A stretch of DNA of 64,000 nucleotides from Muscardinus avellanarius. Its lineage: Eukaryota; Chordata; Mammalia; Rodentia; Gliridae. The DNA is taken from the NCBI GenBank assembly GCA_963383645.1, contig OY726576.1, forward strand, positions 12,430,159 to 12,494,158, in the 5' to 3' direction. How positions within the stretch are numbered: position 1 is the first letter of the stretch; every line of letters begins with the position of its first letter. The notes below the pieces were generated by a model, which was given only the letters and a program-made list of their open reading frames with translations, had not been told where the DNA came from and did not search any database. The position numbers were made by a program, and so were the translations under genes. This document shows, in pieces, positions 1 through 11,480 of this stretch.

Positions 1-215
1 TCTTCGTGGATTTATGGTTGGCATACAGAAAAGCTACTGATTTCTTTAGGTTGATTTTATACCCTGCTATTTTTCTGAATAGGTTATTCAGCTCCAAGGG
101 TCTTTTGGTTGAATTTTTTGTGTCTTCTAGATATAGAATCATGTTGTCTGAAAGCAAGGATAATTTCAATTCTTTTTTATTTGAATTCCTTTGATATCCT
201 TCTTTTGTCTTTATT

Positions 216-254
<39 letters not shown>

Positions 255-850
255 TTTGGTGGTACTGGGGTTTTTGGAAGCCCTTCTACCTCCGGGATAC
301 ACTCCCATGGGCTACACTGCCAGACCTATTTTTTAACTTTTTTATGTGGAAACAGGGTCTCTTAAGCCAGTGCGGCTGGCTCCAAACCAGCGCGATCCTC
401 CTGTCTCCGCCTCCCAAGCACGGGGATTACAAGTGTGCGCCACCATGCCCGGCTCCTTCTTTTGTCTTATTGCTCTGGTACGAGTCTCGAGGACTATATC
501 AAGAAGGAGTGGTGACAGTGAGCATCCTTGTCTTGTTTTTTATTTTACAGGGAATTCTTGCAGTTTTTCCCCATTCAACATGATGTTGGTTTGGGGTTTA
601 TTGCATATTGTCTTAATGATGTTTGTTGAGATACATTCCTTCTATTCCAATTTTCTGCAATGTTTTAACATGAATGGGTGTTGAATTTTGTCAAATTCTT
701 TTTCAGCATCTATTGATATGATCGTGTGATTAATTTTTGTTCTCAGTTCTATTTATGTGGTGAATAACATGTATGGATTTGCATATGTTGAACCAACCTT
801 GCTTTCCTTGGATGAAACAAACTTAGTCGTGGTGTACATTTTCTTGGGGT
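1..850 (-). mobile_element. L1 ORF2 fragment, interrupted by a SINE
   Basis: Reverse-strand L1 reverse-transcriptase-region sequence. The phrases tgttgaattttgtcaaa, gcatctattgatatgat and ttgcatatgttgaaccaacc are typical of antisense L1 ORF2. It is continuous across a SINE at 212-454. All frames are broken; it is a dead copy running off the window start. Confidence 0.85.
212..454 (-). mobile_element. B1-dID SINE, derived short subfamily, in L1
   Basis: Flanked by a perfect 14-bp target-site duplication, ccttcttttgtctt (198-211 and 455-468). The tail reads as (TTTA)n on the + strand. It has the deleted B1 middle (tctcttaagccag) and the dID that lacks its B box. Confidence 0.95.
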
Positions 851-1058
851 GTGTGTGTGTGTGTGAGTGAGACTCAGGGGCTTTTCTACCTCCAGGCTAC
901 ACTCCCAGACCTATTATTTATATTTTATTTGGAAACAGAGTCTCACTAAGTTGCTGAGAGCCTCACTAAGTAGCTGAGGCTGGCTTCGAACCTGTGCGAT
1001 CCTCCTGTCTCAGCCTCCCAAGCGCGGGGATTACAAGCATGCGCCACCACGCCTGGCC
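846..1058 (-). mobile_element. B1-dID SINE with (GT)n tail
   Basis: Reads acaccccagg...to gcctggcc on the + strand. The left 20 bp is a (GT)n derived from the A-tail. Confidence 0.9.
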
Positions 1059-1069
1059 CAATTTTCTAT

Positions 1070-1283
1070 TCTTTATTTTTTATTTTTTTTATTTTTTGCA
1101 GGTCTGGGGATGGAACCCAGGGGCATTTGACCTCCGAGCTACATCCCCTGCCCTATTTTGAAATAGGATCTCACTAAGTTGCAGAGAGCCTTACTAAGTA
1201 GCTGAGACTGTCTGCAAACTACAATCCTCCAGTCTCAGCCTCCCGAATGCTGGGATTACAAGCCTGTGCCACCACGCCCGGCT
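1070..1283 (-). mobile_element. B1-dID SINE, gcaggtctgggg subfamily
   Basis: Has the caggtctggggatggaacc right end and the tgtctgcaaact middle that mark a separate subfamily, also seen at 15705, 48958 and 55321. T-rich tail on the left. Confidence 0.9.
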
Positions 1284-1296
1284 CTGTCCTTTAGTT

Positions 1297-1422
1297 TAAA
1301 ACCAGCTCTTACTAAATTACAAAAGGCCTCACTAACTAGCTGAGGCTGGCCAAGAACCTGCGATTCTTCTATCTCAGCCTCCCAAGTACTGGGATTACAA
1401 GTGTGTGCCACCACGCCCAGCT
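1297..1422 (-). mobile_element. B1 arm of an older B1-dID SINE
   Basis: Only the B1-like half remains (ctcactaactagctgagg to cacgcccagct). Confidence 0.8.
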
Positions 1423-1529
1423 ATTACATTTTCAAATCTATTAAAATCCCATATATTTTTATAGTACAAAACTTCTAACCTCTGGGGCTGTGGGAAAAGC
1501 AAACAAACCAACCCAAAGGCCTGATTCTC

Positions 1530-1690
1530 CTTCTTACCCATTGTACGTCCTTTGACCTCTCTGTGTTCAATTTTCTCACTTGTAAGATGGAGGTCGAAGA
1601 TTGCCTCTCAGCAAATTGTTGTTTGTGAGGGTTGATACGGTTATAATGCTGATATACGGGTAAACGTTAGCTACCATTTCAGTTACCATG
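1530..1690 (+). mobile_element. MIR fossil
   Basis: tttgacctctctgtgttcaattttctcacttgtaagatgg is the core pattern of MIR (here cited in pieces: cctctctgtg, ctcacttgtaagatgg), followed by the diverged gtgagggttgatac segment. Confidence 0.7.
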
Positions 1691-2009
1691 GAACGTTCTG
1701 CAAGTAATTTCCTAATTGCATTTTTATTATTTCTATTCTAGATTTTTTTCTCACATGGAACTCTCAGCCTAACATTTATGTGAATTAAGCATTCTCAAGA
1801 ATTCTTTCTGTTCTCTGAAATTCTCCCTGTAAACCTCATAACAACTGGAGAATTTGCCATCGTTGCTAATTGGCTCTAATTGAATGTATCTACATGAAAA
1901 AAATTCTGATTAATAATTTCGTGTTTGGTTTTCTTTGCTCTCGGTAGACTCAGGGGTGGCTGAAAGTCAGTACCTCACAGAAGCACCGGGTTCCTTAACT
2001 CATCCAATC
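1691..2009. other. unique intergenic DNA
   Basis: AT-rich, with no ORF of note and no repeat recognised. Confidence 0.6.
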
Positions 2010-2400
2010 TGTGAGGTGGTATATTCGTTATCTCTGCTACGTTACAAATGGCTCCAATACTCAGCAGCTTAAAGCAATAGACATTACTATCTTCCAGTTT
2101 CTATGGGGTCAGGAATCTGAGGATGACTTGGCTGGTGGCTCTGGCCGAGGGTCCCTCACGAGGTCATAGCTGAAGCCGCTGTCATGGGAGGGTTTGGCTG
2201 AGGTTGAGGACGTTCCTTCACATGACTGGTAGATAGTGCTGCAGTCAGCAGATCTCTGTTCCCTGCCTCATGGACCGCTTGGTTGTGGGGCTGCTTGAGT
2301 ATCCTCACAATATGGCAGCTAACTTCCCCAGAGCAAAAGGTCCAAGAGAAGCAAAGCGCCGTATGTTTCATGAGCTAGCCTCAGAAGTCACATTCTTGTA
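2010..2400. mobile_element. old interspersed repeat, family not assigned
   Basis: ctgctacgttacaaatggct, cagcttaaagcaat, gtttctatggggtcaggaatc and cctcacaatatggcagc match, in order, the pattern of a common mammalian LTR-like repeat (taacaaattacccc, gtttctgtgggtcagg, acatggcagct). The family name cannot be fixed by eye. Confidence 0.5.
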
Positions 2401-2514
2401 TTATTGGTAATACAGGTCAGCCCTATTTTTTTTTGGAAGAAGACTACACAGGAAGGGGGGCCAGTGGGGGACTTCTTGTAGTCAGGTGACCCCAAACATA
2501 TATGACTTTTCCCA

Positions 2515-2615
2515 CTTCACATAGAGGAGATGGAAATTTGCTAAGACACGCAGCTGAAGCGTGGCAGAGATGGACTTTGAGGCCCAGGTCTTGTTGACTC
2601 CAACACCATGCAGAG
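2515..2615 (-). mobile_element. MIR fossil
   Basis: cacgcagctgaagcgtggcag and ccaggtcttgttgactcc correspond to the reverse MIR core (cacacagctagtaagtggcag, ccaggtctgtctgactcc). Confidence 0.7.
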
Positions 2616-2813
2616 ACAGCAGTGAGGCTGGGACTGTGATATGCCAACAAGTAGGGGCTTGAAGAATATCAGGCATGATGTGCGGAAGCTTTTATGTCTT
2701 TGGTGACCCAACCTCCACCTGCCGACCTCGCCTCCAAAGTACTTCACCTTCTAACTCCCAGATGTCTAACTTGCCTATTTTTGTACCCAACTTGTTAATA
2801 ATATGAGAATTGC

Positions 2814-3007
2814 AACTAGGCACACACCTGTAATCCCAGTCCTTGGGAGGCCGAGACAGGAAGATCACAGGTTTGAGGACAGACTTAGAAACCTAGCGAG
2901 GTCCAAGGCAATTTAGCGAGACCCTGTTTCAAAATAATAAAATAGGGATGGGAGTGTAGCCCAAAGATAGAATGCCCCTGGGTTCAATCCCCAGTAGACA
3001 CAAAAAA

Positions 3008-3055
<48 letters not shown>
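2814..3055 (+). mobile_element. B1-dID SINE with (GA)n tail
   Basis: Flanked by gagaattgc at 2805-2813 and 3056-3064. The A-rich tail has become a pure (GA)n run from 3011 to 3058. Confidence 0.9.
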
Positions 3056-3062
<7 letters not shown>

Positions 3063-3064
3063 GC

Positions 3065-3669
3065 CTGCTTCCAATCATCCATCTTCATTGAGTAGTGATA
3101 ATGTTGGCTTAATGTAGATGGAGTCTCACTGATTTATGTCCCCAAAGTGCTAATGAGTTAATTATGAATGCTGTATTATGGAGCAATAACTATGCCCGCC
3201 ACATTCTCTTTCTATATACCAGTAAGTTTCCTCCAACTCTAAAATTCCCCGAGTCCTGGGTCACAAAAAAATTACTTTATTTATTCATCACTTCTTAGCT
3301 TCCAATAAATCTGCAAAATGACTTATTACCAAGAGAACTACTGGAAGACTTAAAACTGTCAAATCCCCCCAAAAAGTCCATTCTACTCCCTCAAATTTAA
3401 AACCATATAAAACGTTCCTTGATCGTTGGCATAAACCCACCACGTAATGGGCTTCTGATGTGCCCGCCGGCTTTTACCGGCATCCATTCGGCACACGGTG
3501 AAGATATTTTTGCCATGGTATTTCTCTGGATGAACGCTTTTGCACATTCATACGATCGTGATAATTAGCATGTAGAACATGGATTCCAAAGCAGACAGAA
3601 TCCTAAAGAACCTTTTCATTTTCCAAAGGAAAAGTAATGACGAGACACTATGAAGAGGATTTGTGTCTA
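3065..3669. other. unique intergenic DNA
   Basis: No gene, RNA or repeat recognised. Confidence 0.5.
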
Positions 3670-3871
3670 CTGGAGACTGGACACAGAGGGGTTCTACCTC
3701 CCAACCTCACCCCCCAAACTAGCTCTTGTTTTTAGCTCTTATTTTTGAAACAGGGTCTTGCTGAATTGATGAGGGTCTCACTAAGTTGCTAAGCCTGGCC
3801 TCGAACCTGCAATCCTTCTGTTTCAGCCTCCAAAGTACTGGGGTTACAGGTGTGCAGCAACACTCCTGGCT
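3670..3871 (-). mobile_element. diverged B1-dID SINE
   Basis: Older copy: right arm ggagactggacacagagggg, left end caacactcctggct. Confidence 0.8.
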
Positions 3872-3902
3872 TCAAGTGGATTTTGATGTGTTTTGATGTG
3901 TG

Positions 3903-4082
3903 AGCAGAGTGTGGTGGCGCATGCTTGTAATCCCAGTACCTGGGAAGCTGAGACAGGATGGTGGTTCAAGGACAGCTTCAGCTACTTAGGCCCTCCACAA
4001 ATTAGTGAGACTCTTTCAAAATAAAAAATAAGGCTGGGGGTGTAGTTCAGAAGTAGAATGCCCCTGGGTTTCATCCCCAATA

Positions 4083-4124
<42 letters not shown>
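3903..4124 (+). mobile_element. B1-dID SINE with (AC)n tail
   Basis: From gcagagtgtggtggcgcatg to ccccaatatc, then (AC)n at 4085-4124 in place of the A-tail. Confidence 0.88.
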
Positions 4125-4127
<3 letters not shown>

Positions 4128-4541
4128 AAACAAATATATGTATATGAAGTGTTTCGAAAACTGTATCTATGATACTAAGTACTTAGAAACTTAATTAATC
4201 CAAATGTTCTACTCTTTGCCCGAGATAGATAATGGGAAATTTCCCATTTATGGGACAAATTAAGATTGTAAAACTTAAGTGACTTTTTTGTCCCCAAGCC
4301 ATTTTCTCGAGAACAATTTTAAATGCTGGATTGGTGATGCTTTCCATTTTTCCTACATATTTCCCAACTTTTCTGCCTGTGCTTCCTTCAGGTTTTAAGA
4401 TCTTGGTAGAGCTATATATATAAAGGCTAATTGCCCCCTAGATAGCAAGGAGTGAGAACAGCAGGGGCTTCGAACAAGTGGGTAAATCCTGGAACTGTCA
4501 ATAAAATGTGTGGCGAGTGAGGAGAGCAAAGGCAATTGTGG
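4125..4541. other. unique intergenic DNA
   Basis: No feature recognised. Confidence 0.5.
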
Positions 4542-4748
4542 AGTCGGGCATGGTGGCGCACGTGTGTAAGCCCAGTACTGAGGATGCTGAGACAGGACGA
4601 TTGCACAGGTTCGAAGCCAGCCTCTGCTGCTTGAGGAGACCTTCAGTAACTCAGTGAGACTCTATTTCAGAACAAAACAAAACAAAATTAAAAGGGCTAG
4701 GGGTGTATAGCTTAGAGGTAGAATGCCCTTGGGTTCAATTTCCAATAC

Positions 4749-4785
<37 letters not shown>

Positions 4786-4789
4786 AATT
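4542..4789 (+). mobile_element. B1-dID SINE with (AC)n tail
   Basis: TSD aattgtgg at 4534-4541 and 4790-4797. Tail is (AC)n at 4752-4783. Confidence 0.88.
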
Positions 4790-4985
4790 AATTGTGGTGT
4801 ACCTACCGTGGACCAGGTCCTACATGATCTCTTCCTGGATTCTTTGGGCCTGGAGATTTGAGGATATCATCAGTGGGACCTCTTCTACTACCACAATTCC
4901 TGAATTTTAGAACACTTTCAGGCCAATGGTCTTTGACATTTTTATTGTGAATTCACTAGAATTTTAAAGAATTCTTCCTCCCTCT

Positions 4986-5130
4986 GCTATGGTCTGAATG
5001 TTTATGTCCTCTGCAATTCAAGTGTTGAAACGTGGTCCCCAGTGTGATAGCATTAACAGCTGGGGCTTTTGTGAGGTGAGGGAGAAGATTCGTTCAGAGG
5101 ATAGAGCCTCAAGCATGGGTTTAGTGTCTG
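4986..5130 (+). mobile_element. MaLR/MLT1-type LTR, 5' part
   Basis: ctgctatggtctgaatgttt and ccccagtgtgatagcatta are the start of the MLT1/MST LTR consensus type. Confidence 0.7.
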
Positions 5131-5300
5131 TGTCAGTCGGCTTTCCATCGCTGTAACAAAAAAACCTGAGAAAAGCATCTGAGAGGAGGAAAGGTTTATT
5201 TAGGCTCGTGCTTTCAGAGGGTTTGGTCCAGGATCCATGGGCTCCATCTCACCTCTGGGCTTATGTGACTTCAACACTGAAGTCAAGCACGAAAATGTGT
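5131..5300 (-). mobile_element. MaLR-type LTR end, opposite orientation
   Basis: tcagtcggctttccatcgct, gtaacaaaaaaacctgag and aaaggtttatttaggctc are the reversed 3' end of a MaLR LTR. It abuts the + strand fragment head to head. Confidence 0.6.
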
Positions 5301-6109
5301 CTTAAATTAGAAACTTTGAGGACATCCCAAATGTTTTATATTTGATGGTTACTATTTCTCAAACAAGCAATAAACTTACTCTATGCAACTAAAATAATAA
5401 AATCTGAGGGCCATAAAGGAACAACGAATTTCTTTTTGATGACAAAAAAAAACAAACAAAAAAACCACAGACCAAAGAAGACATGAGCTAATTCTTGGTT
5501 GAGCCTAAATCCTTGGACTCCGCCCAGCACGCTTTGAACTAATCCAGCTGCCTTCAGTTTAATAAACTGAATTTCCAAATGGGTACCTTGGAGGATGGAA
5601 ATGTCGCATTTAAAGTTTTCTAGCTGTGTGTTTGCAGTTAATAAAAGAAAAGGATGATGTGAAGTCTGGTGCTTTTAGCTGTCTTTGTGTGCCCCTGTTA
5701 TCCCTGGAATTCCAGAGTGTGGCTTGTGTTTTGCAGACCTCTGTAACACTTCCTAGGAAGATCCAAGGAATAACAATTTGCCAATGAGTTTGTAGGCCTC
5801 CCTCCCCAGGCCAGACCTGGGGCCAACCAAGGATGAGGGACACATTTCCCCAAAGGTAACTCAGAGTGAAAAGATTCACCGTGTCACCTTTTACTGACAA
5901 AATCTTTGGTGAAATGCTGAGGACTGTTGAAAATTTCTCTTCCACGGTACGCCAAGGAAATTGGGGGTGATGTGCACAAGTTGGCCACATACGCCACCAA
6001 ATTTCCCAAAGTGAAGTTAAGTGATCTTATTGCAGGGGTCCTTGGTTTCTATCTAAACAATTGAGGGAACAATTTTTTTTCAGTTTGGTCAGTAGAGACA
6101 CATCCTGTG
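5301..6109. other. unique intergenic DNA
   Basis: Contains a 126-codon minus-strand ORF (5610-5990) with no recognisable domain, probably chance. Confidence 0.5.
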
Positions 6110-6510
6110 TATTAGTTACCAATTGCTGCTATAACAAATTGCCACAAGCATAAGTAATAGCTTAAAACAATACATATTTATTTCTTTAGAGTTATAGAGG
6201 TTATAAATCCAAATGGATTTTATGAGACTAACCCCAGTTTGTCAACAGGCCCGTGTTCCTTCTGTAGGCTAGAGGGAAGAATCTTTATCTTTGTCTTTTC
6301 CAGATTCTAGATGTCTCCATTCCTTGGATCAGGGCTTCTTCCTCTGTCTTCAAACATTTGGTCCTATCTTTTCTGTCTCCTTCTTCTGATTTTTGACCAC
6401 CTCCCTCTTCTAAATTTTCTCGATTAGGCTCCATTGATATCCCGCTCAATATCCTTAACTGAATCACATCGGCAAATTCCCTTTTGCCATATTAAGTGAT
6501 ATACTCACAG
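6110..6510 (-). mobile_element. MLT1-type LTR, near full length
   Basis: Begins attagttaccaattgctgct, gctataacaaattgccaca and agcttaaaacaatac; ends gccatattaagtgatatac. This is the reverse complement of the MLT1-like LTR pattern over about 400 bp. Confidence 0.7.
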
Positions 6511-7521
6511 GTCACCTGGATTAAGATGTGTGCATCTTTGGGAGAAGAGGCATTGTTTTGTCTACCACGCCCAACATACGGTCTCAGTGTTTGGAAGAAA
6601 CGGAATTACATTCCAGGAGGTCACTACAGCGACTCGTGTGCTCTGAAAAGTCCCCCTCGCGTGGCTTCTGTTTCTCATCTTCACGATGAGCAGGTGATGG
6701 GAGCTGCTTCTGGGTCTCTTCTGGGTCCCACACCCTGTCATTGCAGACGGTGCTGCCGCTGCCCGTATGGTGGCCGCTGGCCACATGTGGCGTTGAGCCC
6801 TCGAGATGTGGCGAACGCCCCTGGTGTTTTACATCATGTCTCTCCTACACACCACGACGGTGGGTAAGTGTTGTCCCTGCCAACCTCCACCTCGAGCTCT
6901 GTACCAGGCGCATGGCAGGCTCCCCAAACCTGTGCTAAATTAAAGGCTCAGAGAAAAACAGAAGGGACAGAAAAGCATGAGAGTTAGAAGTGACCCATTC
7001 GAGTGTGTTCCAGGAAAACATTCAGGAGGCAGAACTGGAATGGCCTCTACGCTGCGTCTCGGAGCAGCTAACTCTGCTTCGGGTCCCCACCGTCACTTCC
7101 TTTCCCTCCATCTTCATGAGGACCAGTTCCCAGCCAGAATTTCCTCTGGTCTGTAGGAAACACCCACACCCACAAGTCCTGGGCTGAATCCTGCCGGGCC
7201 TGCAGCCTCGGGGAGACCGGAGTGCCTCTGTGGGCTCCCTCTCACTTCCCTGTCAGAGAAGGAGGTGGCACAAAAGGGCCTCGAATGTCCCGCCCACCTC
7301 AGCAGCCCAGGGATGTAATTTGGATAGAATCGTGGCAAGATTTTCCTCAAAAACCCAGCCTGGGTGACGGAACTAGAAGCAAGCCCCGCAACTCTCAGAA
7401 GAAAGCATTATTCTTCTCTGAACTCGCCGTCAGTTGGGACAGAGAGAGGCAGCTATGCCATGCCATTTTCAATAAAAGCTGATTATGTTGGTTGGTTTTT
7501 TTCTGTTTCTCCTTCTTTCCT
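6511..7521. other. unique intergenic DNA
   Basis: GC-moderate, with overlapping short ORFs on both strands (60-123 codons). None has a start context, domain or splice logic that supports a gene. Confidence 0.5.
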
Positions 7522-7529
7522 GATTACTT

Positions 7530-7731
7530 TTGTGTGTGTGGGGGGGGGGGGACTGGGGTTCCTGGAAGCTCTTCTACCTCCAGGCTACACTCCCAGACCT
7601 ATTTTATATTTTTTTAATTTATTTGGAAACAGGGTCTCTTAAGCCAGCAAGGCTGGCTTCAAACCTGCGCGATCCTCCTGTCTCCGCCTCCCAAGCGCGG
7701 GGATTACAAGCGTGCACCACCACGCCCGGCT
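7530..7731 (-). mobile_element. B1-dID SINE, derived short subfamily
   Basis: gactggggttcctggaagct to caccacgcccggct. The short flank attactt repeats on both sides. Confidence 0.92.
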
Positions 7732-7760
7732 CTCATTACTTATTTTAAAATGAAGGTTAG

Positions 7761-7972
7761 AGCCGGGCGTGGTGGCGCATGCTTGTAATCCCAGCATTTG
7801 GGAGGCTGAAACAAGAGGTCATGATTCGCGGACAGCCTCAGCTATTTAGTGAGGCCCTTTGCAACTCAATGTGACCCTGTTTCAAAAAAAAAAATACAAA
7901 AATAGGGCTGGGGGTGTGGCTTGGATATAGAATGCCTCTGGGTTCCATCCCCAGTACCACAAAAAAAAAAAA
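7761..7972 (+). mobile_element. B1-dID SINE
   Basis: TSD aatgaaggttag (7749-7760) and aatgaatgttag (7973-7984), one mismatch. Clean A-tail. Confidence 0.93.
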
Positions 7973-7984
7973 AATGAATGTTAG

Positions 7985-8636
7985 GCCGTGCATACATAAT
8001 GAGTATGTGTACTTTTTGGAAAGGAGCTGAGATGATTTGTAGATATCTTCATTATTAGTTTCTAACATCTCCTAAATGTTCATCCTAATAAAAATCCGCT
8101 TCCCCAGAAGTTCTGCCAGGTGTGTGCCAGGTGAGCTTATGGAGAACATACAACCACACAGATGATTTCTTTTCTGCAGAAGTCCAAAGGTGACTTAAAA
8201 GAACCTCTGGAAGAAAAATGGGAAGACCAGTACTTCAGAAAAACGACCCAGGGAAGTCACTGATTAATGAGTAAATAGATTTCCCAATCTTTACCTTGAG
8301 ATTCTGCCAAGCTATATTTTAAAACATTTTTTTAGACTTTGAATCATTTTCATGCATGAATACTCCCCCAGGTGAGGTTTTGGAGGTCGATTCACACAAA
8401 AAGTGGGTCACTATGTTCCTGATTTCATGCATTGAAAACAAGAGATCAGGCCCAAACCCCAAATTATAGGCTATTTTTAAATGCTGGAGGAACATCACAT
8501 CAGGATTCAAGCTTTTTACACCACCCACTAGTAGTTTTTAAATTTTTTATGGAAGCATAATAGCATAAATATAGAAAAGTACACAAATGATAACTGAACA
8601 GCTTGATGCACTTTTTAAATAAAAGGAATACCTCAA
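7985..8636. other. unique intergenic DNA
   Basis: AT-rich, no feature recognised. Confidence 0.5.
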
Positions 8637-8828
8637 GTAGGGATTGATGGCGCACACTTACAATCCCAGCAGTTGGGAGGCTGAGACAGGAGGAGCACAG
8701 GTTCAAAGCCAGCCTCAGCAACTTAGCAAGGCTCTCAGCAACCTAGGAGAGATGGTTTCCAAATAAGAATAAAATAGGGCTGGGAGTGTAGCTCAGGGGT
8801 AGGATGCCCGAGTTTAATCTCAGGACCA
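8637..8828 (+). mobile_element. B1-dID SINE, diverged
   Basis: gtagggattgatggcgcaca to aatctcaggaccacac. Confidence 0.85.
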
Positions 8829-8856
8829 CACATACACATATACACACTACACACAG

Positions 8857-8916
8857 GATGAGGGGTATAGCTCAGAGGTAGAACACCCCTGGTCAACCCC
8901 CAGTGATACACACACA

Positions 8917-8953
<37 letters not shown>
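8857..8953 (+). mobile_element. extra dID module with (AC)n tail
   Basis: ggatgaggggtatagctcag to caacccccagtgatac, then (AC)n. It directly follows the preceding SINE, so the block reads B1-dID-dID. Confidence 0.7.
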
Positions 8954-8955
<2 letters not shown>

Positions 8956-8967
8956 CCACAAATGGTA

Positions 8968-9046
8968 ACTGGACAGGTTACCTACGATCCTCTTGTCTCA
9001 GCCTCCCAAGTACCGGGATTACAGGCATGCATCACCACACTCAGCC
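8968..9046 (-). mobile_element. B1 5' end fragment
   Basis: cctacgatcctcttgtctca to caccacactcagcc; the rest of the element is missing. Confidence 0.75.
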
Positions 9047-9409
9047 ATGACACATGTTTTAATAGCAGTACCACAGCAAGCACCAGGACAGTATCGGCTC
9101 CCTAAACCCCCTCCCAGGCACTTCCCTCCGTTGGTGACTTCTGAATGAGGTAAGAAGACTCAGGAGAAGGTCACCCAAGCCAAGAATGGCCTGACGGGGA
9201 TTAGACTGGGAGGAGCCAGGGGTGGAGACCGGCTGAGAGAGGAGGAGCCTGAGGGGCAAAGCCGGGCGCTAACAATATACACGACTGCTTTGGACCGTTT
9301 TGGACTTCACACAGAATTGTGCGGCATAAATTTTTTTTGTGTCTGTCCCTCTATCGTTGAACATCTTGTCTGTGTGTCAGCAAACCACTCATTCTTGCCA
9401 CATATATCT
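9047..9409. other. unique intergenic DNA
   Basis: No feature recognised. Confidence 0.5.
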
Positions 9410-9451
9410 TCTTTTTTCTTTCTTTTTCTTTGTCTTTTTTCTTTCTTTTCT

Positions 9452-9487
<36 letters not shown>

Positions 9488-9699
9488 TTTCTTTTTTTTT
9501 TTTGTACTGCGAATGGAACCCAGGGGGCATTCTACCTGCAAGCTACACTCCAGCCCTATTTTTTATACTTTATTTGGAAACAGGGTCTCACTGACTTACA
9601 GAGGGCCTCACTAAGTAGCTGAGGCTGCCCGCAAACCGCGATCCTCCTGTCTCAGCCTCCCCAATGCTGGGGTTACAAGGTGCGCCACCACGCCCTGCT
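9410..9699 (-). mobile_element. B1-dID SINE with (CTTT)n tail
   Basis: (CTTT)n at about 9410-9500 is the expanded tail (GAAA on the element's own strand). Body runs gtactgcgaatggaaccc to ccaccacgccctgct. Confidence 0.9.
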
Positions 9700-9909
9700 T
9701 CGCTGTAAACACCTGCGATGTGTTGCGCCTCCTTGCTGTGTGGCACTCAGAGCTCTCAGTTGGGTCAGCTGCGATTATTACCCCTGGAGCTGCCCTACCA
9801 GCATCCCCACCAAATGATAAGATGTGACACGCCCCAGCCACGTGCCCAAGCGCTCTGAAGATGAGAACATCAGTGGCATTGAAGCAGTAACCAGCACTGT
9901 GCCTCTCAG

Positions 9910-10085
9910 AGCTGCCATGCCCCAGAATCCCCCGAGGGCTCGTTAGAGCACAGACTGCCCGGCCCACGCAAGAGCATCTGATTTAGCAGGTCTGCAGTGG
10001 GGCCGGAGAAGCTGAATTTCTAACAAGTTTCCCCAATACTCCTGAAACTGCGTGCCCAGAGACCACGCTTTAAGAACTCGAGATG
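9910..10085 (+). mobile_element. MER5-like DNA transposon fossil (hAT-Charlie type)
   Basis: agaatcccccgagggctcgt, gcatctgatttagcaggtct, gaatttctaacaagtttccc and gagaccacgctttaagaac follow the MER5A pattern in order. Confidence 0.75.
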
Positions 10086-10324
10086 TTTACAAAGGGCTGC
10101 CTTCATAGCACCAACTATACTGAAAGCGTACCACCCCTAACATGCCGCGCAGACAGCCGCTAGCCATCCCCACGCCCAGCCTCAATTTCAACTTTACAGA
10201 GCTCTTGCACAGAAAATGATCTCTGCCCTCCATGGGGGAGGAGATCTTTCAGGTTGCAAGAAACAGAGATCCATTCAGGTTTTTTCAGGTGACTTGACAT
10301 TTTATACAAGGAGAAATCAGGATG

Positions 10325-10545
10325 CCTAGGAAATAAAGCAGCCACTCGGACAGACCTTACACAGGTGCTTAACAAACTTAACAAACGAATCGCCTGGGAG
10401 CCTGAAAAAAAAAAATGCAGAGAGGAAAGGTAGAGTCTAAAACACTGCACTTCTAACAAGCTCCCGGGGGATGCTAACGCTGTCCGTCTGGGGGATGCTA
10501 GGGCTGTCCGTCCATGGACCACACAGTTACAAGGTTATAGAGAAC
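10325..10545 (+). mobile_element. second MER5-like fossil with a 24-bp tandem duplication
   Basis: cttctaacaagctcccgggg...ggaccacacagttac resembles the 3' half of MER5. Its gggggatgct...gtccgtc segment occurs twice in tandem (10466-10489, 10490-10513). Confidence 0.55.
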
Positions 10546-10985
10546 AGGGGATCCTGCATCCCTGCTGCAGACCCTGCAGCACTAGGTAGATATCTGCAGC
10601 TCCAGGGACCGCGCAGCACACCAGGTCCTCCCTGCTCAGACTCCACGCCGGCATTTCTGCTCTCTCGGCGGCCCCCTGCTCCCCCGTCCACTGACCTTTC
10701 TGCCCCATGCCTCCCACTTAACCAGAGGCTTCTCCTGCCTCTCTGTCTTCTCTCCATTTCTGTGCCCCTCAACTCTCTGCTGATATTGTATGGTATCTTA
10801 CATTCAAATTCTCAACAGCAAAGATTTAATTGGGTCAGAACATAATCCTTTCTGTGCAGGCTGTGTCAGTCAGGCAGAGTTCCTGTACTTCAAAGGCCAG
10901 CTCATACCTACCTTGGCGCCAGATGCCAATTACTGGCTTATCAGCCTTGTGCGGTAGGGGTGTTACACTGTGGATAGGAAATGCC
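10546..10985. other. unique intergenic DNA
   Basis: GC-rich at first. Overlapping 80-124 codon ORFs on both strands carry no domain. Confidence 0.5.
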
Positions 10986-10988
10986 CCT

Positions 10989-11386
10989 CAAAAGCATGGT
11001 AGCACAGACCTATAATCCCAGTCCTTGGGAGGCTGAGACAGGAGGATCTCAGGTTTAAGACCACCCTCAGGAACTTAGTGAGACACTGTCTCAAAATAAA
11101 AAATCAAAGCCGGACGTGGTGGCGCACGCTTGTAATCCCCATGCTTGGGAGGTGGAGACAGGAGGATCGCGCTGGTTCGAAGCCAGCCGCGCTGGCTTAA
11201 GAGACTCTGTTTCCAAATAAAAAATATATAATAGGTCTGGGAGTGTAGCCCGGAGGTAGAAGGGCTTCCAGGAACCCCAGTACCACCAAAAATAATAATA
11301 ACAACAATAATAATAATTAATAATAATAATAATAAAATGAAAAATCAAATAGGACTAGGGGTGTGGCCTGGAGGTAGAATGCCCAC
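10989..11386 (+). mobile_element. older B1-dID SINE split by a younger SINE
   Basis: Left arm 10989-11108, right arm 11351-11386 (taggactaggggtgtggcct). The host arm was cut in its A-rich linker. Confidence 0.9.
11109..11340 (+). mobile_element. B1-dID SINE, derived short subfamily, nested
   Basis: Perfect 10-bp TSD aaaaatcaaa at 11099-11108 and 11341-11350. The tail is an (AAT/AAC)n run at 11288-11335. Confidence 0.95.
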
Positions 11387-11391
11387 TCTGA

Positions 11392-11480
11392 TCATGACTT
11401 CCAAATAAGATCACATTCATGGGTACCAGGGTTTACAACCTCAACACATCTTTCGGAGGGACACAACTCAACCCACAACA
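11392..11480 (-). mobile_element. MLT1-type LTR, 5' end remnant
   Basis: tccaaataagatcacattca, gggacacaactcaaccca: the reversed beginning of an MLT1/MST LTR. Confidence 0.6.
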
